Shown here in pieces: positions 11,924-23,454 of a stretch of DNA of 64,000 nucleotides (its first letter is position 1; every line of letters starts with the position of its first letter). The position numbers were made by a program, and so were the translations under genes. The stretch lies in the NCBI RefSeq assembly GCF_902459465.1, contig NC_047083.1, positions 10,035,526 to 10,099,525 of the forward strand. The letters run 5' to 3'. This stretch comes from Asterias rubens. Its lineage: Eukaryota; Echinodermata; Asteroidea; Forcipulatida; Asteriidae. Under the pieces are notes generated by a model that saw only the letters and a program-made list of their open reading frames with translations, was not told the DNA's origin and did not search any database.

Positions 11924-12523
11924 CGAGGTGGTAGAGAAGGGGTTGGAAACGTCACTTCCAATACGTGCAGTGGATGCACAGCCCATGTGCAGGTCCTGAA
12001 TCAACGAAAGCAGTATTGGTGGGACATCGGTCGCTTTCAGGGCCTTCCAAAGAGCATCGCGATCCAGGGAGTCGAAAGCTGCCTTGATGTCAACGTAGGC
12101 AACGTGGAGAGGCCCCTCAAATTCACGGTGGAGTTCTGGAAGAAGTCGGAGAGCAAGCACGGCATCCAGAGTAGGCAGACCTCTTGTAAAACCAGACTGG
12201 TTGGGTCGTCGGTGACGGGCGAGTATGGGTTCTAAGCAGGAGAGCAGAACATGGCTGAACACCTTTCCAGGGACAGACAGTAGAGTCATAAGTCTGTAGC
12301 TGCTGCACTGGTTTCGATGCTCCTTTCCTTTGTACAGGGAGTTGATAATGCCATCCCTCCATTCAATAGGAACCCTGCCAGAAGACCATATGTTTTGAAA
12401 GAGCTTGTGGAGGGCTGCACTGATTGGGGTTTCTGCACATTTGAGCAGCTCAGGAAAAATGCCGTCAGGTCCTACAGCACGCCCATTATTTAACTTCCTG
12501 ATAGCAAAACGTACTTCAGCCAC
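11639..12523 (-). pseudogene. Chimeric RT ORF from two LINEs
   Basis: A 294-codon open frame in which residues 1-200 come from one LINE RT and residues 201-294 from a CR1-like RT. The fusion point is at about 11923. It lacks motif C and cannot be an active polymerase. It is a recombination or nested-insertion product, not a host gene. Confidence 0.85.
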
Positions 12524-13312
12524 TGTGGGAGAGTCGGATGAGACGTCTGTGGCAGGGGATGTGCCTGAAGCCTGTGCAGTAAGGTATGGGCAGGGCGTAG
12601 CTGGGGGTGGTTAAGCATGGTGTTGTAGTGCTCCCGCCAGCGGGCATGAGTCTCCTCGATCGACTTGGGGAGGTGCTCTGTCCCTGTTGTGGGGGGACGC
12701 GCATGCACTTGATGGCCTGGAAGGTAGGACGGGGTTTGTTTTTGCAGTCCTTCTTCGGCATTGCCGGCGAGGTCGTTGTAAACTTCCTCGAGGTCGCTCT
12801 TGGCTGTCCGGAACCGAAGTTTCCCACAACACGCTAGTAACCTGCACGGACTTTTCCGCTTACAGCATTTATATCTCCAATGACAAGTTGTTGGTCATGG
12901 GGTGGAGTACTTTGAATGGGTGGTCCAGTTGGTTGAAGGAGCCGGGCATGAAGGATCCGGTTTGAGACTGGTGTCCATTGCGTTAGGGATTGACTGACAT
13001 TGTTATTAAGGAGCAAGGCAACTCCCTCCGTGCGGCCTGAACTGCCCGAGTGGTACATTTTATACTGATCGATACGGCGTTCTCCAGTTCCTGGGATACT
13101 AGCTTCGGTAAGACCAGCGATGCTTATTCGGTAGCGTGTCAGTTAATGAGACATGGCTTCCAGGTATACGGCGTTGGAGAGTGTCAGGTATACGTTCCAT
13201 GTAGCGACACGGAGACACGATCTTAGATCGAGTTTTGGTCCCAGTTTGGAGCCCACTATCAGTCTGGCACCGTCCCCTGTGGAAATTGAGGTGTCAGACG
13301 CCATTGAATCAC
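11924..13312 (-). mobile_element. Second non-LTR retrotransposon, endonuclease-RT remnant
   Basis: Reading from 13312 down are an endonuclease start (CLRVATWNVYLT, VIGDINAVSG), a linker (EETHARWREHYNTMLNHP) and an RT with GRAVGPDGIFPELLKC, WRDGIINSLYKG, LLSVPGKVF, RPNQSGFTRG and the motif A box AYVDIKAAFDSLD. Parts of the endonuclease and the pre-RT region are deleted. The RT stops after NPFSTTS at 11924, before the catalytic motif C, where the CR1-like sequence begins. The type is the one often mislabelled as craniofacial-development-protein-2-like genes in invertebrate assemblies. Confidence 0.85.
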
Positions 13313-16300
13313 GATATTAAAATTTCATAAATTAAAGGTGACACAAATTTCGTTAAAGTTAGGTATGTTTATACACGCACTTTGTACATTATAGGCTATA
13401 TACACGCGCTAATTTGAGACAATGTTTAATTAGTTGGGCTAAGCTAATTAGTAATCTGAGATTATTTTTCCGCCTAGGAGCTATTGTCAGGGATGTAACC
13501 AACATATCTATAAAAGAAAATATCAAAATTTCATAAATTAAAGGTGACACAAATTTCGTTAAAGTTAGGTATGTTTATACACGCACTTTGTACATTATAG
13601 GCTTTATACACGCGCTAATTTGAGACAATGTTTAATTAGTTGGGCTGAGCTAATTAGTGATCTGAGATTATTTTTCCGCCTAGGAGATGTGGTCAGGAAT
13701 GTAACAAACATATCTATGAAAGAAAATATCAAAATTTCATAAATTAAAGGTGACACAAATTTCGTTAAAGTTAGGTATGTCTATACACGCACTTTGTATA
13801 CACTATGTGGCTATTATACACACGCTAATTTGAGACAATGTTTAATTAGTTGGGCTGAGCTAATTAGTAATCTGAGATTATTTTTCCGCCTAGGAGATGT
13901 GGTCAGGAATGTAACAAACATATCTATGAAAGAAAATATTAAAATTTCATAAATTAAAGGTGACACAAATTTCGTTAAAGTTAGGTATGTCTATACACGC
14001 ACTTTGTATACACTATGTGGCTATTATACACACGCTAATTTGAGACAATGTTTAATTAGTTGGGCTGAGCTAATTAGTAATCTGAGATTATTTTTCCGCC
14101 TAGGAGATATGGTCAGGGATGTACCAAACATATCTATGAAAGAAAATATTAAAATTTCATAAATTAAAGGTGACACAAATTTCGTTAAAGTTAGGTATAT
14201 CTATATACACGCACTCTGTATACACCATGTGGCTATATACAAGCGCTAATTTGAGACAATCTTTAATTAGTTGGGCTGAGTTAATTAGTGATCTGAGATT
14301 ATTTTTCCGCCTAGGAGATGTGTTTAGGAATGTAACAAACATATCTATGAAAGAAAATATTAAAATTTCATAAATTAAAGGTGACACAAATTTCGTCAAA
14401 GTTAGGTATGTTGCCGCACTTTGTACATTATAGGCTTTATACACGCGCTAATTTGAGACAATGTTTAATTAGTTGGGCTGAGCTAATTAGTGATCTGAGA
14501 TTATTTTTCCGCCTAGGAGATATTGTCAGGGATGTAACCAACATATCTATAAAAGAAAATATCAAAATTTCATAACATAAAGGTGACACAAATTTCGTTA
14601 AAGTTAGGTATGTTTATACACGCACTTTGTACATTATAGGCTATACACGCGCTAATTTGAGACAATGTTTAATTAGTTGGGCTGAGCTAAATAGTAATCT
14701 GAGATTATTTTTCCGCCTAGGAGATCATGTCAGGGATGTAACCAACAAATCTACAAAAGAAAAAATCAAAATTTCATAAATTAAAGGTGACACAAATTTC
14801 GTTAAAGTTAGGTATGTTTATACACGCACTTTGTACATTATAGGCTATACACGCGCTAATTTGAGACAATGTTTAATTAGTTGGGCTGAGCTAAATAGTA
14901 ATCTGAGATTATTTTTCCGCCTAGGAGATCATGTCAGGGATGTAACCAACAAATCTACAAAAGAAAAAATCAAAATTTCATAAATTAAAGGTGACACAAT
15001 TTCCGTTAAAGTTAGGTATGTTACCCGCACTTTGTACATTATTGGGCCATACACACGCTAATTTGAGACAATGTTTAGTTAGTTGGGCTGAGCTAATTAC
15101 TAATATGAGATTATTTTTCCGCCTAGGAGATGTGGTCAGGGATGTAACAAACATATTTATGAAAGAAAATTTTAAAATTTCATAAATAAAAAGTGACACA
15201 AATTTCGTCAAAGTTAGGTATGTTACCCGCACTTTGTACATTAATGGGCCATACACACGCTAATTTGAGACAAAGTTTAGTTACTTGGGCTGAGCTAATT
15301 AGTGATCTGAGATTATTTTTCCGCCTAGGAGATGTGGTCAGGAATGTAACAAACATATCTATGAAAGAAAATATCAAAATTTCATAAATTAAAGGTGACA
15401 CAAATTTCGTTAAAGTTAGGTATGTCTATACACGCACTTTGTATACACTATGTGGCTATTATACACACGCTAATTTGAGACAATGTTTAATTAGTTGGGC
15501 TGAGCTAATTAGTAATCTGAGATTATTTTTCCGCCTAGGAGATGTGGTCAGGAATGTAACAAACATATCTATGAAAGAAAATATTAAAATTTCATAAATT
15601 AAAGGTGACACAAATTTCGTTAAAGTTAGGTATGTCTATACACGCACTTTGTATACACTATGTGGCTATAATACACACGCTAATTTGAGACAATGTTTAA
15701 TTAGTTGGGCTGAGCTAATTAGTAATCTGAGATTATTTTTCCGCCTAGGAGATATGGTCAGGGATGTAACAAACATATCTATGAAAGAAAATATTAAAAT
15801 TTCATAAATTAAAGGTGACACAAATTTCGTTAAAGTTAGGTATGTCTATACACGCACTTTGTATACACTATGTGGCTATTATACACACGCTAATTTGAGA
15901 CAATGTTTAATTAGTTGGGCTGAGCTAATTAGTAATCTGAGATAATTTTTCCGCCTAGGAGATGTGGTCAGGAATGTAACAAACATATCTATGAAAGAAA
16001 ATATTAAAATTTCATAAATTAAAGGTGACACAAATTTCGTTAAAGTTAGGTATGTCTATACACGCACTTTGTATACACTATGTGGCTATTATACACACGC
16101 TAATTTGAGACAATGTTTAATTAGTTGGGCTGAGCTAATTAGTAATCTGAGATTATTTTTCCGCCTAGGAGATATGGTCAGGGATGTACCAAACATATCT
16201 ATGAAAGAAAATATTAAAATTTCATAAATTAAAGGTGACACAAATTTCGTTAAAGTTAGGTATATCTATATACACGCACTCTGTATACACCATGTGGCTA

Positions 16301-17475
16301 TATACAAGCGCTAATTTGAGACAATCTTTAATTAGTTGGGCTGAGTTAATTAGTGATCTGAGATTATTTTTCCGCCTAGGAGATGTGTTTAGGAATGTAA
16401 CAAACATATCTATGAAAGAAAATATTAAAATTTCATAAATTAAAGGTGACACAAATTTCGTCAAAGTTAGGTATGTTGCCGCACTTTGTACATTATAGGC
16501 TTTATACACGCGCTAATTTGAGACAATGTTTAATTAGTTGGGCTGAGCTAATTAGTGATCTGAGATTATTTTTCCGCCTAGGAGATATTGTCAGGGATGT
16601 AACCAACATATCTATAAAAGAAAATATCAAAATTTCATAAATTAAAGGTGACACAATTTCCGTTAAAGTTAGGTATGTTACCCGCACTTTGTACATTATT
16701 GGGCCATACACACGCTAATTTGAGACAATGTTTAGTTAGTTGGGCTGAGCTAATTACTAATGAGATTATTTTTCCGCCTAGGAGATGTGGTCAGGGATGT
16801 AACAAACATATTTATGAAAGAAAATTTTAAAATTTCATAAATAAAAAGTGACACAAATTTCGTCAAAGTTAGGTATGTTACCCGCACTTTGTACATTAAT
16901 GGGCCATACACACGCTAATTTGAGACAAAGTTTAGTTACTTGGGCTGAGCTAATTAGTAATATGAGATTATTTTTCCGCCTAGGAGATGTGGTCAGGGAT
17001 GTAACAAACATATCTATGAAAGAAAATATTAAAATTTCATAAATTAAAGGTGACACAAATTTCGTAAAAGTTAGTTTGATTACCCGCACTTTGTACCTTA
17101 TTAGGCTATACACGCGCCAAATTGAGACAATCTTTAATTAGTTGGGCTGAGCTAATTAGTGATCTGAGATTATTTTTCCGCCTGGGAGATGTGGTCAGGG
17201 ATGTAACAAACATATCTATGAAAGAAAAAATTAAAATTTCATAAATTAAAAGTGACACAAATTTCGTCAAAGTTAGGTATGTCTGCCGCACATAGTACAT
17301 TATTTATACACATGCTAATTTGAGACAATCTTTAATTAGTTGAGCTAATTAGTAATCTGAGATTATTTTTCCGCCCAGGAGATATGATCAGGGATGTAAC
17401 AAACATATCCCTGAAAGAAAATCTTGAAATTTCATAATTTAAAGGTGACACAAATTTCGTTAAAGTTAGGCATGC
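13313..17475 (-). repeat. Right arm: about 20 inverted copies of the ~205-bp unit
   Basis: Same unit as the left arm, reversed. The array is twice as long. A block around 14157-14575 recurs identically at 16222-16640 (offset 2065 bp), so the array grew by unequal exchange or duplication of multi-unit blocks. Confidence 0.9.
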
Positions 17476-17611
17476 TGATAAAGCATCCCTGGTGGTGTCG
17501 ACGTGTATTGACGGTCGTTTGCGGATTTTTTTTAATTCAGTGCTGAGGATAATTTCGGTGCTGGGCCCGATTTAGTGTTGGGCCCAAACACGGTGCTCAC
17601 TTCAGCCTGGT

Positions 17612-17619
17612 AAAGAACC
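17612..17619. repeat. Right 8-bp target-site duplication
   Basis: AAAGAACC follows the right inverted repeat and matches 6765-6772 at seven of eight positions. An 8-bp duplication would fit hAT/Foldback-type integration. Confidence 0.6.
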
Positions 17620-17716
17620 TCGCATGGCCGCAGTGTTGCTCGTTTCTCAGTCTGATTAGTCTTTACCTCTATATTAATATCTAAATAGGACAGAAGTTCA
17701 ACAAATTTCGACCAAA

Positions 17717-17901
17717 ATGAGCGCTCTTGAGGTTTTTGACAGTTTCGAAAATGTGGCGAAAGCGGCTGAAAAAGAAGAAAACAGCGGGTGCAGTTTGGTG
17801 AAAACGCGAAGACACATCGCACTTTCACCGAAGTACATCGGGCGGTTACGGACGGGGGTACACGAGATTTTGGACGCTGAACTTGGCCGTTTTGAAAAGA
17901 G
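17717..17901 (+). CDS. POLR1F: POLR1F exon 1
   Basis: It encodes 61 codons plus two bases, including the signature around residues 31-50. The donor AG|GTTAAC is not ideal, but joining it to exon 2 gives FEKRWNGVLLAY, which keeps the family spacing. A second possible donor at 17934 (GTGAAG) is also in frame and would add 11 residues. Confidence 0.85.
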
Positions 17902-20596
17902 GTTAACAAGGAAAAATACCAGTGTGCCAGTGTGAAGACAAGCTCAAAAGGACTTTAAAAAAGTTTAAAACATGATGAATAACTATAGTATAACCATGAT
18001 GATAACTTAAAACTACTCCTAGAACTATTTCGGTTTCGTTTGGCTATCGTCTCCCATTACGGGAGACGATAGCGGGACGAAACCGAAATAGTTCTAGGAG
18101 TAACTTAAAACCACACTGACTGTTCATCTATGATCTAGTGAAAATTAAGGAAGTTACGGTTATTTAAATTTAAATTTAATTAAACTCTGCTGAATCGGGT
18201 GGTGGTGTATTGTCAATTTTGGCCTCCAATAAGAAAGATTGCAACCATTATTTGGGGTACGTCACTACAATACATCAACATACATGTTTGTTTGCAACCC
18301 CCCCCCCCCCCCCCCTTTTCTTTTCGGTTACCTTTATTTTCAAACAGTCAAAATAAAAAATACACTCATTTTAAGTACATGTAAAGCAGGCATGACAGGG
18401 TATTGTGACTAAAGTTTAAAACTATAATATTATGAATGAGTCTATTTTTTTTTTCCCGTAAGGTGGAATGGTGTTCTGCTGGCTTACGGCAACTTGAAGC
18501 TACTTCAATCTTCTGGAGCTATCGTCGATGACAGCCCATTTATTTATTTTGATGTGGAACTAGAAGCGGTGATATTCAAACCATCAATCGGTAGTATTTT
18601 AAAGGTAAGAAAGATTTGTCAGAAATAATTGTTTTAGATTTCAAGCCTGCTGTTGTACTGCCAGTTCATTTAATAGACCCAAGCTCTGATGTTGTCAGCA
18701 GCTTCCTCATAAGTTGGGAAGGTAGCGTATTTGACATTAACAAAAGGACAACCCTCTGGACACACAGATCCCACAATAACCTTGATAAAGGGAAATTACA
18801 AGCATGAATTCCAGTACCTCATGTCCTTTTTGGTGAGGGAAATGAAGAATAACCCAGGTCTAGCTCAAGGACACAAGTGTCTCGACTGATCAAGTCAAGA
18901 TTCAAAACCTTCATTCTGTACATTACCTTAGACAACTCAGCCACAACACCACAAAATCTAAACAAGACACAAAATCTAAATTAGACATCTTCTTTTCTTT
19001 GATGTTCTGCAGTGCGTTGTGAATGAGTTGGCGACGGACCACATTGGTTGCCTGGTCCACGACTGGTTCAACGTGTCTCTACTACCAGACAAGAAGCAGA
19101 TCAACGGAGAGTGGCAACCACAGCTCGAGCCAGGCAATGTGGTCTTGGTACAGGTTGAACAACTGCGGGTGATGAATGGAATGTTGGCTATAGAAGCCAA
19201 GGAACCATACAATGGGTAAGTGTGGTGCAAGGCAAAGCCAGAGACTGGTGCCTTTCCCAAACTACGGCCTAGATTCGAAAGGAACTATAGTAATAATATT
19301 AAATAATGCTAACAATAACCTTATTTAAAAAGCGCATTTTACAAATTTGATACAAGGCGCTTAAGAAATGAACAAGAGGCATCAAGTCATAGAGAGCAAC
19401 TGCAGCTGATATTAACAAACGCTAGGGTTAATCTTATCTCGAGTTAGTAACCTGTCCTAACTTAGGATGGGTTCAATGGTCCTAACGTCTTCTTTTACTG
19501 AACTGAGCTCGTCCTTAGTCCTAAGATTAATCCTAAGTTAGAATTGAGTTTGGTGAAATCGACAGCAGGTCCCCTCTCATTTTCTTTGTCTTTGTGGAAA
19601 GCCATTAATTTTTATATTTTTTGTATCAGGTTTGGCTTGAGTCAAGATAGTAAGCTTGTTGTGGACATCCCTGATGGCTTGTTACCGCCGACAGCGGCTG
19701 GAATGGAGTCTAGTGAGAAAAGAAAGAAAAAGAAGAAAAAGGAAAAATCTGGCAGTGATGTAGCCTCTGTACAAGGCTCATCTAACCATGATAAGCCAAA
19801 CGCTGTATTGGCATTGCAGGCTGGAGAGAAGACTATTCCCAAGAAGAAATCAAAGAAACGCAAGTTGTTGGAAACATCAATGGAGTCAAGCGAGGGACTG
19901 GCTTTGAATGATGTAACAACTGGAAAGGAGACTAGCCAAAAGAAAAAGAAGAAGAAGTATAGTGATGAAACTATAGAGAGCAGTGTTGCAGCAGTAGCTG
20001 AAGACAGCGCACATAAAGTGCCAGAAAAGACTGGTGGAGAGACTAGTCCAAAAAAGAAAAAGAAGAAGAAGAGTGACAAAGATAAAACTAGACAAAAGCT
20101 GATGCCAACTCCTAATAGTTCAAATCTAAATGTTGAAGTCAAAACGGTGGATTTGAAAACTCCAACGAAGAACAGAAAGAGGCATTCTTCTTCTCTTTAC
20201 AGTTGTCAAGTTGCAGGACCTCAGACTGAAGCTTTTACAAAGCTGAAGAAAAAGGGTAAACTGAACGACTCCAGTGCAAAGTCTGCTCGGGGTTTATTAC
20301 CGACGGACTCTCAGTGTGAGCTGCCTGTCTTGGCAGACGAAGCAGGCCCCAAGGGAGAGGCAAAGAAAAAGAAGAAGAAATCCAAACATGACCGGAACGA
20401 TAACGAGTTAAAGAACAATTTAGACCATGAGGCCTCAGTAAAAGAGGAACACGCTAGTCTGAAATCGTTGACCTCGGGGTCAAAGGTGAAGAATCACAAA
20501 AAGCAAAAAAGCAAAGATGGCCTTGAAATCGCGGGTAATGGACATGATGGAGTGAGCAAAAAGAAAAAGAAAATAAAAAAGAAAGATGCAAACTAG
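17717..20596 (+). CDS. POLR1F: RNA polymerase I subunit RPA43 (POLR1F/TWISTNB), 4 exons
   Basis: 498-aa homologue of the Pol I stalk subunit, which with RPA14 (where present) supports initiation-factor binding at rDNA in the nucleolus. Exons are 17717-17901, 18463-18604, 19013-19215 and 19630-20596, with all phases consistent. Residues 31-50 (RHIALSPKYIGRLRTGVHEI) match the conserved N-terminal block of RPA43. Exon 2 holds the block ending in YFDVELEAVIF and exon 3 the OB-fold block with HIGCLVHDWFN. Exon 4 is a long basic tail with at least six poly-Lys tracts, as in animal RPA43 but longer (498 aa against about 340 in human), probably a nucleolar localisation and disordered region. I chose donor GTTAAC at 17902 because it gives the spacing expected for the family. 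AATAAA at 20730 is a plausible poly(A) signal. The start lies only 106 bp from the edge of a 10.8-kb mobile element. Confidence 0.93.
18015..18101. repeat. Near-perfect 87-bp palindrome in POLR1F intron 1
   Basis: ACTCCTAGAACTATTTCGGT pairs with its inverse at the far end, and GCTATCGTCTCCC pairs with GGGAGACGATAGC near the centre around a 4-bp loop (ATTA). The arms are about 40 bp. Probably a small foldback MITE. Confidence 0.8.
18299..18317 (+). repeat. Poly-C tract
   Basis: About 19 consecutive C residues in POLR1F intron 1, followed by a T-rich stretch. Assembly length may be unreliable. Confidence 0.8.
18463..18604 (+). CDS. POLR1F: POLR1F exon 2
   Basis: Acceptor after a T-rich tract (AG at 18461-18462), donor GTAAGA at 18605, 142 bp, ending in phase 0. 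The peptide LLAYGNLKLL followed by YFDVELEAVIF corresponds to the tip-domain strands of RPA43. Confidence 0.9.
19013..19215 (+). CDS. POLR1F: POLR1F exon 3 (OB-fold core)
   Basis: Acceptor TTCTGCAG at 19012, donor GTAAGT at 19216. It encodes 67 codons plus two bases, with the HIGCLVHDWFN motif and the following strands of the S1/OB-type fold, the best-conserved part of the protein. Confidence 0.92.
19434..19545. repeat. Inverted-repeat MITE fragment in POLR1F intron 3
   Basis: Motifs built on CCTAACTTAGGA and CCTAAGATTAATCCTAAG. A related sequence is at 62005-62095 (GTTAGGACGATTAACTCGTC). No coding. Confidence 0.5.
19630..20596 (+). CDS. POLR1F: POLR1F exon 4 (Lys-rich tail)
   Basis: Acceptor TATCAG at 19629, stop TAG at 20594-20596. 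It encodes about 321 residues dominated by Lys tracts separated by Ser/Glu/Asp-rich spacers with no visible fold. An in-frame ATG at 19544 lies in the intron and is not used. The antisense strand is open only because it mirrors the poly-Lys codons. Confidence 0.9.
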
Positions 20597-20729
20597 GCCC
20601 CCCAAAGAAAACTCGTTTAGCGTCCTCCCGTTTGAAAAAAGGGAATGGGTTTTTTTTTTAATGGCCAGCCAAATTAGTTTTTAAGACACATTTGTTTTGT
20701 ACACCGGTGTATGGGTAAAAAACGAAATT

Positions 20730-20735
20730 AATAAA
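20730..20735 (+). terminator. POLR1F: Candidate POLR1F polyadenylation signal
   Basis: AATAAA 134 bp after the stop codon, followed by T-rich sequence. Best candidate for the 3' end of the transcript. Confidence 0.5.
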
Positions 20736-21273
20736 CTTTTTCTGCCAAGATCTTTATAATGTACCTTCCCTTTTATTTTTAAATTGTCTTAAAAAAAAAG
20801 AGAAGAAAAAAAAAAGGCTGTCTCTAAAGAGGGATAGGATGGTGACGCTAAACATGTTTTTATTTTTATTTAGCCTTATGTTAATTTTACCTATGACCAA
20901 TTGGTTGTAAATATCACAGATATGATTTGGGAGATTCAAAGTACACAAACCTCCCTCGCTCAATTTTCAACATGAACTTAAAACTTAACCACTGTTGAAA
21001 GTACATAATATTAAAGATTATGTGAATATTCATGCCAGAATTAGCAAATCAAAGTGTTGTAATTTCTTTCTTTTAAACAATATATTAAAACTGCTGCAAG
21101 TACATTTGTACACACAAAGTTTCTGTTGAATAACTGACTAGCCTAATCTGTTCAAGGGAGCGTATTGGTAATTAATCTAAAAAATATGAATCACCATAAC
21201 AACCTACGTAGAAAAGAACACTACGTAGTAGAGAGCTGTTGGTATACAAAACATTATGAGAACCAATATCCTT

Positions 21274-21656
21274 TGAAAGGCAGTGGACACTATTGGTATT
21301 ACTCAAAATAACTATTAGCATAAAACAGGATTTGGTAACGAGTAGTGGGGAGCTGTTGATGCCATAAAACAATGTGAGAAACAGCTCCCTCTGAAGTAAT
21401 ATAGTTATCAGGAGAAGTTATTTTCCTAGAAGTTGATTTCGAGACCTCAGAGTTGGAATTTGAGGTCTTGAAGTCAAACATCTGAGAGCACACAACTTCG
21501 TGTGACAAGGTTGTTTTTTTTCTTTCATTTTTATCTTGCAACTTCGACAACCGATTGAGCTCAAACTTTCACAGGTTTATTTTGAGCATAATGACATTGA
21601 GATACAAAGTGAGAAGATTGGTCTTTGACAATTACCATTAGTGCCCAGTGTCTTGA
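21274..21656. mobile_element. TTAA MITE (family 1)
   Basis: Begins AAAGGCAGTGGACACTATTG and ends ATTACCATTAGTGCCCAGTG. Orientation is opposite to the copy at 745. Confidence 0.8.
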
Positions 21657-22289
21657 AGTAACGTAGTTTTAGGGAAAGGGGTTAAGTTCATGAGGAAAAT
21701 TTGAATCTGAGAAAGGCTTCATGCAGAAGCCTTTCTCGTGTATCTGAAGACAAACAATTGAATGCAACAAGGGTATTCGTTTCTTATGTTCTTGCAACTT
21801 TGATGACCAATTTTCAAAGGTTTGTTTTTTATGTGTACATGTATGTTGGTATACACCAAGTGAGGAACCTGGTCTTTGATATTTGCCAAAAGTATCCCCT
21901 AGACTTAGTGCACAGATTCCTTTTGGAGAATTCCCGTCCTTTTGTTTTCCGTTTTATCTTGGGTCTCCATAAAGGTACACAAATATTAAAACCTACATTT
22001 GTAGCAAGTAATCTTTTGAAATGTACAAACAGAACTGTTCTCTTCTTTATCTTATGATAGCCAAAATGTCTCAACTAATAAAATAATATTATTCAAATAC
22101 ATCTTGCTTTAAATATATTTCCTGATTACAAGTGTTTGATTTAGTATCCCATCCTGATTTTGGTTGCAAATTCATGTCATCATCTCCCGGACATATTTGG
22201 GTAGTAGGCCTGTGGATAGCCTCCATTTAAAAAAAGAAAAAGCTTTCCAAACTGCTTATTGGGGTAAATAATAAAAACGGTTGGTTTTT

Positions 22290-22571
22290 ATAAACACATC
22301 CTACTAGATAGATCAAGGCACTTTACAACACTATTTTCCCTGTTCATATGGTCATACTCGTCAAAAACTTTCTCAACTCTCTACCAAGCATAACATGTAC
22401 AACCTCAAACTGCTTAGATTGGTGCTAAGGGGTTATTCCCACACAATACTGTCTCAGCCCTCGGGTTCCCATTTGATGTATACACCTCGGTTCAGAGAAG
22501 CAATTATGTTTAAGTGTCATGCTCAAGGACGCAAGTGTCATGACTGGGACTCGAACCCACACTCTGATTGA
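22290..22571 (-). mobile_element. tRNA-Leu-derived SINE, 5' truncated by the next copy
   Basis: The minus strand keeps box B (GGGTTCGAGTCCCAGTC) and the body with GACACTTGCGTCCTTGAGCA. The tRNA head is lost where the next SINE begins at 22572. Confidence 0.65.
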
Positions 22572-22992
22572 CCAGAAATAATTATATAGCGCTTTATCAC
22601 ATCCCTAAGGGTGCATCAATGTGTAAGTTAAGTAAGTTAAGTAAGTGACAGTAAGTTTTTCGAGCAAGGTATGTGGAGCTGCGCTTTGAAGTATGAGACC
22701 TCCAATAAAGCACTAGGTAGAGATTTTACAAGGTGCTGTGGAGCAATATGCCGGCAATCAAACCAGGAACACCGGGGCAAATCCCTTCTCTTTCTAATAA
22801 GTGGACTGGGTTATTTTACGTGTTAACAACACACACGACCAACGGCTTTACGTCCTATCCGAAGGACGAAGCAATGGTTAAGTGTCTTGCTTATAAGGAC
22901 ACAAGTGTCACGACTGGGACTCGAACCCAATGTGGCTCAGAAACACCAGAGTTTGAATCCGATGCAGTCAACCAACTAGGCCACAACACGCC
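22572..22992 (-). mobile_element. tRNA-Leu-derived SINE, near full length
   Basis: The minus strand starts with a class II tRNA-like head (GTGTTGTGGCCTAGTTGG, long variable arm, box B GGGTTCGAGTCC), then GACACTTGTGTCCTTATAAG, a body of about 300 bp and a GCGCTATATAATTATTT tail. Confidence 0.75.
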
Positions 22993-23454
22993 TAATAGTT
23001 TTTTCGTTTTGCAGGAATTACCAGAGCCCAAAGTCATAAAGCTGCTTATAAGATATTACTTCAATAATTTCTCTAAGTGAAAATGAGCAGGATACCAGTC
23101 AGTGATTGTACATGTAACATGGTACTTTGGCTGGTTTCCTTAACAATCGTGGCTTCTTTTGCGCATTTCCGTCACTCAGTGCTTCAACATTCAGTTTTTT
23201 CCTACATGGTATTCTTTAACTTTTTATAAAAAAATTGAATTAATTTCAACTCAACTTCTGTTTCTGTATACAATAAACCACCTAGACATCAAACAAAGAC
23301 ACTTGATAAAAATTACGAGCATAAAAAATTGCTGTTTCCCTCTTTAATAAGAAAACATGTTATTACATCTTACAACTGTAAGTAAAATACACACAGAAAA
23401 ATCCTCAAAAGTACAATTGGAGAGTGCTTTTAACTCTCGTCAGTTAAAGATTAT

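Larger units (their letters stand above)
6773..17611. mobile_element. Foldback-like composite element, 10.8 kb, inverted satellite arms
   Basis: The outer ends are inverted copies: from 6773 rightward and from 17611 leftward both read ACCAGGCTGAAGTGAGCACC, then GTTTGGGCCCAACAC and further matching sequence for about 200 bp. Inside each end is a tandem array of a roughly 205-bp unit, in opposite orientations (left about 6950-8960, right 13313-17475). Flanks show AAAGAAAC (6765-6772) and AAAGAACC (17612-17619), an 8-bp target duplication with one mismatch. The design resembles foldback elements such as sea urchin TU or Drosophila FB/Galileo. No transposase is seen in the centre, so it is non-autonomous. 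Confidence 0.75.

Noticed and set aside
14157..17300. Repeated 64-95-codon ORFs on both strands of the right arm
   Set aside because: Copies of the satellite unit; no codon-type conservation and many broken copies.
17902..17935. Longer POLR1F exon 1 using the donor at 17934
   Set aside because: It is in frame but inserts 11 residues where the family has none; kept only as an alternative.
19642..20142. 166-aa minus-strand ORF
   Set aside because: Mirror image of the poly-Lys codons of POLR1F exon 4 (poly-Phe on the other strand).
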